DNA from: Didymodactylos carnosus
Lineage: Eukaryota; Rotifera; Eurotatoria; Philodinida; Philodinidae
NCBI GenBank assembly: GCA_905250885.1
Contig: CAJNOQ010002140.1
Coordinates: 1-26,005 of the forward strand
Direction: 5' to 3'
Length of the DNA: 26,005 nt
Position numbers and translations under genes: made by a program. Positions within the stretch are counted from its first letter, which is position 1; the number at the start of each line of letters is the position of its first letter. The notes under the pieces were generated by a model. That model was not told the DNA's origin, searched no databases, and saw nothing but the letters and a program-made list of their open reading frames with translations. Positions 21,790 through 26,005 of the stretch are shown here, piece after piece.

Positions 21790-22703
21790 ATGACCTCTAT
21801 TCATTCTGATTATTTAAATGATGATCGATTAACATCGGCGACGAAAAACGATCTGATAACCACAACAACAAGTACGGTGATGGTTGAACCAAATTTAGTT
21901 GATTATAGAATGGATAAAATTGATTCAAAAAGAAATCGTTATCCACATTGTTTAGTTTGGACACCTATACCTTGTTTAACGTACGTTTGACTTACAAAAT
22001 ACAATTACCTAATTAATGGGCTATTTTTTTTGCAGATGGCTATTACCGTTTATTGGACATATGGGCATTGGAAGAACCGATGGCGTTATCAGAGATTTTG
22101 CTGGACCCTATTATGTTTCTGTAGGTTTAACTATAAGATCAAACGTAAAAGAAATCGAAAAACTGTTTATTATTTTTCAGGAAGACAATATGGCATTCGG
22201 ACGACCCACGCGTTATTTACAATTAGATTTAAATCGAATACCAGACTCTAATCCTCGAGGTCTCTTTGATAAAGCTGTTGAACAAGCGTCCGATGAATAC
22301 AAAAAGAGAATGGTACAGATTTTTGCTGTATCCCCTGAAATGTTTTTCTCTAAATTTTCTTTAATTGTCGTTCTAGCATAATTTATGTTGCGATAATTGT
22401 CATTCTCATGTCGCCATGGCATTAAACACAATGAATTATAGTCAAAAACAATCATACAATATGTTCTATTTAACGTTTTGGATGTTTTGTTGTGGAAAAT
22501 TCGTAAGGTAAGATGTTAAAAGGATCAATAGAATTACCATGTTTAATAAGGATAAACAGATAAATTCCATTTAATGTCTTATTTTATTCTATTTTATCTT
22601 TTACCATTCTAGCTTTCTTGGATTTGTATTAACGTGGTTACCATTTCTTATTTTGATTGGTATTATTGTTGGTTTAAGCGTATTTTTCAAAGTTAAACAT
22701 TAA
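21790..22703 (+). CDS. TMEM222: TMEM222 (DUF778/RTE1-like membrane protein)
   Basis: A conserved eukaryotic multi-pass membrane protein related to plant RTE1, which acts at the ER/Golgi; the animal function is poorly defined. Exons are 21790-21980, 22036-22120, 22181-22312, 22377-22507 and 22613-22703, in consistent phase, giving 209 aa, the usual family length. Family hallmarks in order are RYPHCLVWTPIPCLTW (to residue 65), IGHMGIGRTDGVIRDFAGPY, EDNMAFGRPTRY (from 93), a conserved ASDEYKKRM, the Cys/His motif HNLCCDNCHSHVA (137-149), and a hydrophobic C-terminal segment at 181-205. The other hydrophobic stretches are near 59-75 and 160-172. Introns are 52-105 bases. The start is the ATG at 21790, with a variable Ser/Thr-rich N-terminus to about residue 45. 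It lies alone between repeat-rich intergenic regions. Confidence 0.95.
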
Positions 22704-23494
22704 AATCTTCTTGAATGTTCGTTTAATTACCCTTCTGTTTATTTATATTTTTCAATCGATTCAATATGCGTACAATGTTTTTGTTGGTGTTATGTTTAAT
22801 GTGATTGTTTTTCTTTTTCTTTCTGCTTGTATGTAGAATGCATTCGAACAATAAATATTTTGTAAATATCGATTTTTGCTGCAATCAACTACAACTCTTT
22901 GCTATAGTTACTACTCTTGACAAATGAACTGAACTTTTTGTAGTGTATCGATTTGGTGTTGTACTGTAACCTTCATAGGTAATGTTTTGACAAGTTTTGT
23001 GCATGCAAAAATGTTAGTAATGGGATAAGAATACTGTCAACCTAAGCAAATATATATAAAATTTAATCGAATTTATTCAATAGAACGAGTAGATGCTTTG
23101 GGTTTTTGTTCATTCAAATTTGAACTTATTATTGAATTTATCATTGACCACTTTCCACCGTAAAAGTAGACAAGAAGGCTGTTTCTGTAAACACAGTATT
23201 TGCAGAAAAGTCTAGATTAACATGCCAACCACGCCCTTAGCTAGATGTTGACAAATAGGGGATTTCATTCCGGTGTACTTCTGATAAGTTTTTATGTATA
23301 TCTGAAGAAAAGTTTTTTCGACTCACTCAGTCTCAACTACGGATATATTCAGACTAGTACAGGATAAGAGGATTTTTTTCCTAGATGTGAACGACGGAAC
23401 TGGTAGTCACTTTGAACTTGAAAGAAAAGTAAGCCAGTCAAAATTTCTTTCGGCATTAACTAAAAAAGATGTTGATATAAAGGAATTGAAAACC
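22704..23494. other. TMEM222 3' flank and intergenic
   Basis: Apart from the poly(A) signal candidate, I see no gene. The frame at 23387-23611 (+) runs into the foldback arm that starts at 23495 and has no recognisable motif. Confidence 0.5.
22850..22855 (+). promoter_or_regulatory. candidate TMEM222 poly(A) signal
   Basis: AATAAA lies 147 bases after the TMEM222 stop codon, within AT-rich sequence followed by TTTTGTAAAT. It is the first canonical hexamer downstream on this strand that I noticed. Confidence 0.45.
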
Positions 23495-24253
23495 ATAACT
23501 TTTGATAGAAATGAGATGGAGACTTGCAGTTTTCACCATTCGAACGAGGGGATTTGGAGGCATATTTCTATAACAGAAATCTTTTCAGAACGGTTTCTAG
23601 TGGTTCTTTAGACAATTCCATTGTGTCTCAAAAACTTTCAATACGATTATATTGATTGTTTTTTATGGATTGATATCCCAGAGTGTTCTCTTCAAAATGG
23701 GATTCAAGCGAGATCTTGATTTTCAGTGGTTTGGATATGGTACCGAATTTTCTTGGAGTTCCACGACCGGTACCTCATGCCTATGGTAACCTCGAAAATG
23801 GATGGACTATAGGTAATCAAACCTGTTTTCACCGAATATTAAAAAAGGCACTACTCACTCGAAAAAATCCTAGAACGAGTTCAAAACCTCAGACAGAATA
23901 TACAATATTTCTAATTTTTGTTCCATTTATAAGATATCTACCAAAACCAATTTAGAAAATCTTTTTCCAAAAACAAATATCGTCCAAGATTCAGCGCATG
24001 ATTGATTACCTATAGGCCATCCATTTTCGAGGTTACCATAGGTATGAGGTACCGGTCGTGGAACTCCAAGAAAATCAATCCATAAAAAACAATCAATATA
24101 ATCGTATTGAAAGTTTTTGAGACACAATGGAATTGTCTAAAGAACCACTAGAAACCGTTCTGAAAAGATTTCTGTTATAGAAATATGCCTCCAAATCCCT
24201 TCGTTCGAATGGTGAAAACTGCAAGTCTCCATCTCATTTCTATCAAAAGTTAT
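23495..24253. repeat. asymmetric foldback with 74-base arm difference
   Basis: The left arm 23495-23821 is the inverted copy of the right arm 24001-24253, over 90 percent identical by eye, around an AT-rich 179-base centre. The left arm has about 74 extra bases at roughly 23675-23748 that are absent from the right arm. Both arms can be read as LGVPRPVPH.YGNLENGW.IGNQ, which simply reflects the mirror image; the left-arm reading is broken by the extra segment. No target duplication was recognised at the ends. Confidence 0.85.
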
Positions 24254-25087
24254 TCAAAACACAACTAGGACTCTTATAATTTGAAAAGGATAGTATGCAG
24301 TACATACACAGAGAGGAAAGAGAGCCTAAAGAAGAAAGAGAAAAGAAGTAGATGAAGATATTTGAGTTTTGCATCAACATAGGAGCTCCGGTTTAGGTTT
24401 TTGGTACAACTTGATGTGTTCTACTAAATCAGATGAGTCTCGTTACTGGCATTCGAGCTTTTGCATATCGCTGTGGGTTTCAGATGGATGTAGCCTAGAA
24501 TAATTTGCATTCTCGTGTCGTATAACCACTTTAGTTTTATAAAGATTGAACGTTACGACTCGGAGTTGAGACCAAAACACTCATCTTTAAATAATACCGT
24601 ACTGTTAATTACGTAACTACGAACAACATGACCAAAAGCAATACAAAGACATATTTTTTTTTCTATGTTGAAGTCAACGGAATGCTTTCTGATTAGTCCT
24701 TTGCTTTGTCCAATACAAACTTCGTAGTAAAAGAGTGGAATAATAGTGGAATAATAAACAAATAACCGTACTGAAACCGTCATCAATTTTTTCTGTCTGA
24801 CGTGGTCGCTGCTAAATTCTGAAAATAACTGAAAAAATACTAATTCGACAAAAACCACGGCACGTTAGTTATTAAGGAATTTTGAATAATCGAAATATTA
24901 CAGTTGACACTCTCTAAGAATTTTGTTTCTCTCAAATTTATGTTCAAAATTACAGATTTACGAACACGTTCGCTAAGATCAACTATAAAAATGACTTATC
25001 ACGATCTTGGACGTCGAATTCAATCGTGATTTCTTTTGACGCTTCATCAAGTAATGATGTCTTAACAGTTTTAGATCATTCTTAATA
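24254..25087. other. intergenic, upstream of the ERICH2-like gene
   Basis: A purine-rich stretch at about 24300-24360 is followed by AT-rich sequence. The 101-codon frame at 24553-24858 (-) has no recognisable domain and is probably chance. An acceptor-like ACAGTTTTAG ends at 25074, 13 bases before the ERICH2-like ATG. It could be a spliced-leader acceptor or the end of a 5'UTR intron. Confidence 0.5.
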
Positions 25088-25721
25088 ATGGCTAGTAATT
25101 TGAAAAAGTCAAACATTAATAGTGAGAATAAACAACGAGTTAAATCTGGTGACAGGTATCTAAAAAGAACAGATTTGTTTTCGTGCTCATTTCTTTCAAA
25201 TATTATTTTTGGTTCTAGTCAAAAGCAGGATAAATCTAAAAAGAATTCAACAACATCATCGTACAAGACTCTTACACAAAAAAACCAGCATGTGAATGGA
25301 GTAGTGAAAAATAGTAAGAAAAATACATAGATAATACTCCTGTTTACTCTATTTTTTCTGTTTTAAAGAAAATTCTGATCCACATACATCATCTGATGAA
25401 GAAGAAAACGATGACAGCGAACCAATTCGAGCACCCCTTCAACTGATGACTGAAGTAAATGAAATACAGAACATATTTTAATCTTTTTTCTTCTTCTAAA
25501 TAATCATTTTTATTTTCTAGTTTGTTAATTCTATCATGTTTCGTAGATGGACCGTTGCAAAGAAATTATGTCATTTTGTGTTAATGTATGAACCCGATAA
25601 TAAGGAAGCAAAACAATTCCAGCCTCTCATCGATTATATGTTAAAAAAAGAGGAAGAAAAAGGATCATCTTCATCATCAAGTGATGACGATGATGACACA
25701 GGTACACTTAATTCTTACTAA
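25088..25721 (+). CDS. ERICH2: ERICH2-like (glutamate-rich protein 2) small protein
   Basis: The biochemical role is not established. Exons are 25088-25155, 25219-25313, 25369-25454 and 25521-25721 with consistent phases, giving 149 aa; introns are 55-66 bases. The N-terminal half is Lys/Ser/Asn-rich and low complexity, then an acidic SDEEENDDSEPIRAPLQLM stretch. The recognisable part is APLQLMTEFVNSIM followed by AKKLCHFVLMYEPDNKEAK and PLIDYMLKKEEE, which resembles the conserved C-terminal region of ERICH2 proteins, a short helical pair reminiscent of a TPR. It is much shorter than vertebrate ERICH2 and seems to keep only the conserved C-terminus. It ends in Ser and Asp runs. An alternative donor at CACAG|GTACAC (25701) with the acceptor GCAAACAG (ending at 25896) would swap the last six residues for a different tail. 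Confidence 0.75.
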
Positions 25722-26005
25722 TTTTTCGCATATTATTTAAAGTAAGCATGCTCTCTCGTTGAATCAAAATCGATCGTAGAAAAGTTACTTTGACATGAAA
25801 ATGTACATAAAAGTATCAGACAATGTCTATAACAGTATATAGATCTTTTTCTATTTGTATCTAACATTTTTCCTTATTATTTTATTTTGCAAACAGACAA
25901 ATACAATTATTACTACTATGGTATACTAGAAATAATTTCATCATTCAACGTACTTTTATTAACATAATGGGTAGGCGCATATGTGAAGGGCCGCTACTAT
26001 CAAGC
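25722..26005. other. ERICH2-like 3' flank to window end
   Basis: AT-rich. It contains a possible alternative last-exon acceptor ending at 25896, discussed with the ERICH2-like gene. No other gene is visible. Confidence 0.5.

Noticed and set aside
23683..24127. Paired frames containing LGVPRPVPH and GNLENGW on opposite strands
   Set aside because: Again mirror readings of inverted arms. The left one is disrupted by the extra segment, and no known domain is recognised.
24553..24858. 101-codon open frame on the minus strand
   Set aside because: No domain, no neighbouring exon with compatible splice sites, and AT-driven composition.
1..26005. tRNA, rRNA and CRISPR features
   Set aside because: No TΨC-arm GTTCGAATCC-type sequences with paired arms, no rRNA-like stretches and no regularly spaced identical repeats were seen.

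Overview
The window is AT-rich eukaryotic DNA carrying four spliced animal-type genes and a large amount of non-coding, repeat-rich sequence. The genes are a calpain-15/SOL-family cysteine protease (minus strand) and, all on the plus strand, SKP1, TMEM222 and an ERICH2-like protein. Most introns are about 55-75 bp with GT-AG ends, one is GC-AG, and two are longer (117 and 168 bp in the calpain) apart from the 1.7 kb first intron of SKP1. Compact introns, metazoan gene families and many small non-autonomous elements suit a small invertebrate. A bdelloid rotifer is my best guess, but it rests on general character and not on a diagnostic marker. There are no bacterial operons, CRISPR arrays, rRNA genes or recognisable tRNA genes.

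Layout. 1-1932: gene-free, with two palindrome-rich stretches. 1933-4906 (-): calpain, ten coding exons, 753 aa, catalytic Cys/His/Asn all present. 4907-10600: about 5.7 kb without a supportable gene, holding a TA-flanked inverted-repeat element (5770-6225), a GAGTACTC-rich block (8640-9090) and a long hairpin (9162-9494). 10600-12339 (+): possible decayed gene with protein fragments resembling a pepsin-type aspartic protease. 12711-13658: two inverted arms of about 200 bp. 15760-18275 (+): SKP1, followed at once by a 143 bp inverted-repeat element. 19920-20304: near-perfect hairpin with two 184 bp arms flanked by TTAA. 21790-22703 (+): TMEM222. 23495-24253: asymmetric foldback. 25088-25721 (+): ERICH2-like.

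The four intact genes are not an evident pathway. SKP1 is a ubiquitin-ligase adaptor, calpain-15 a protease, TMEM222 a membrane protein and ERICH2 poorly characterised. Their adjacency looks like ordinary gene order. The most unusual features are the density of long inverted repeats (six clear cases and two small ones in 26 kb) and the SKP1 C-terminus, where the expected F-box-binding tail is replaced by a Ser/Thr/Pro/Gln-rich tail. Exon boundaries were worked out by eye from splice signals, reading-frame continuity and family motifs. No alignments were run, so identities quoted are visual estimates.
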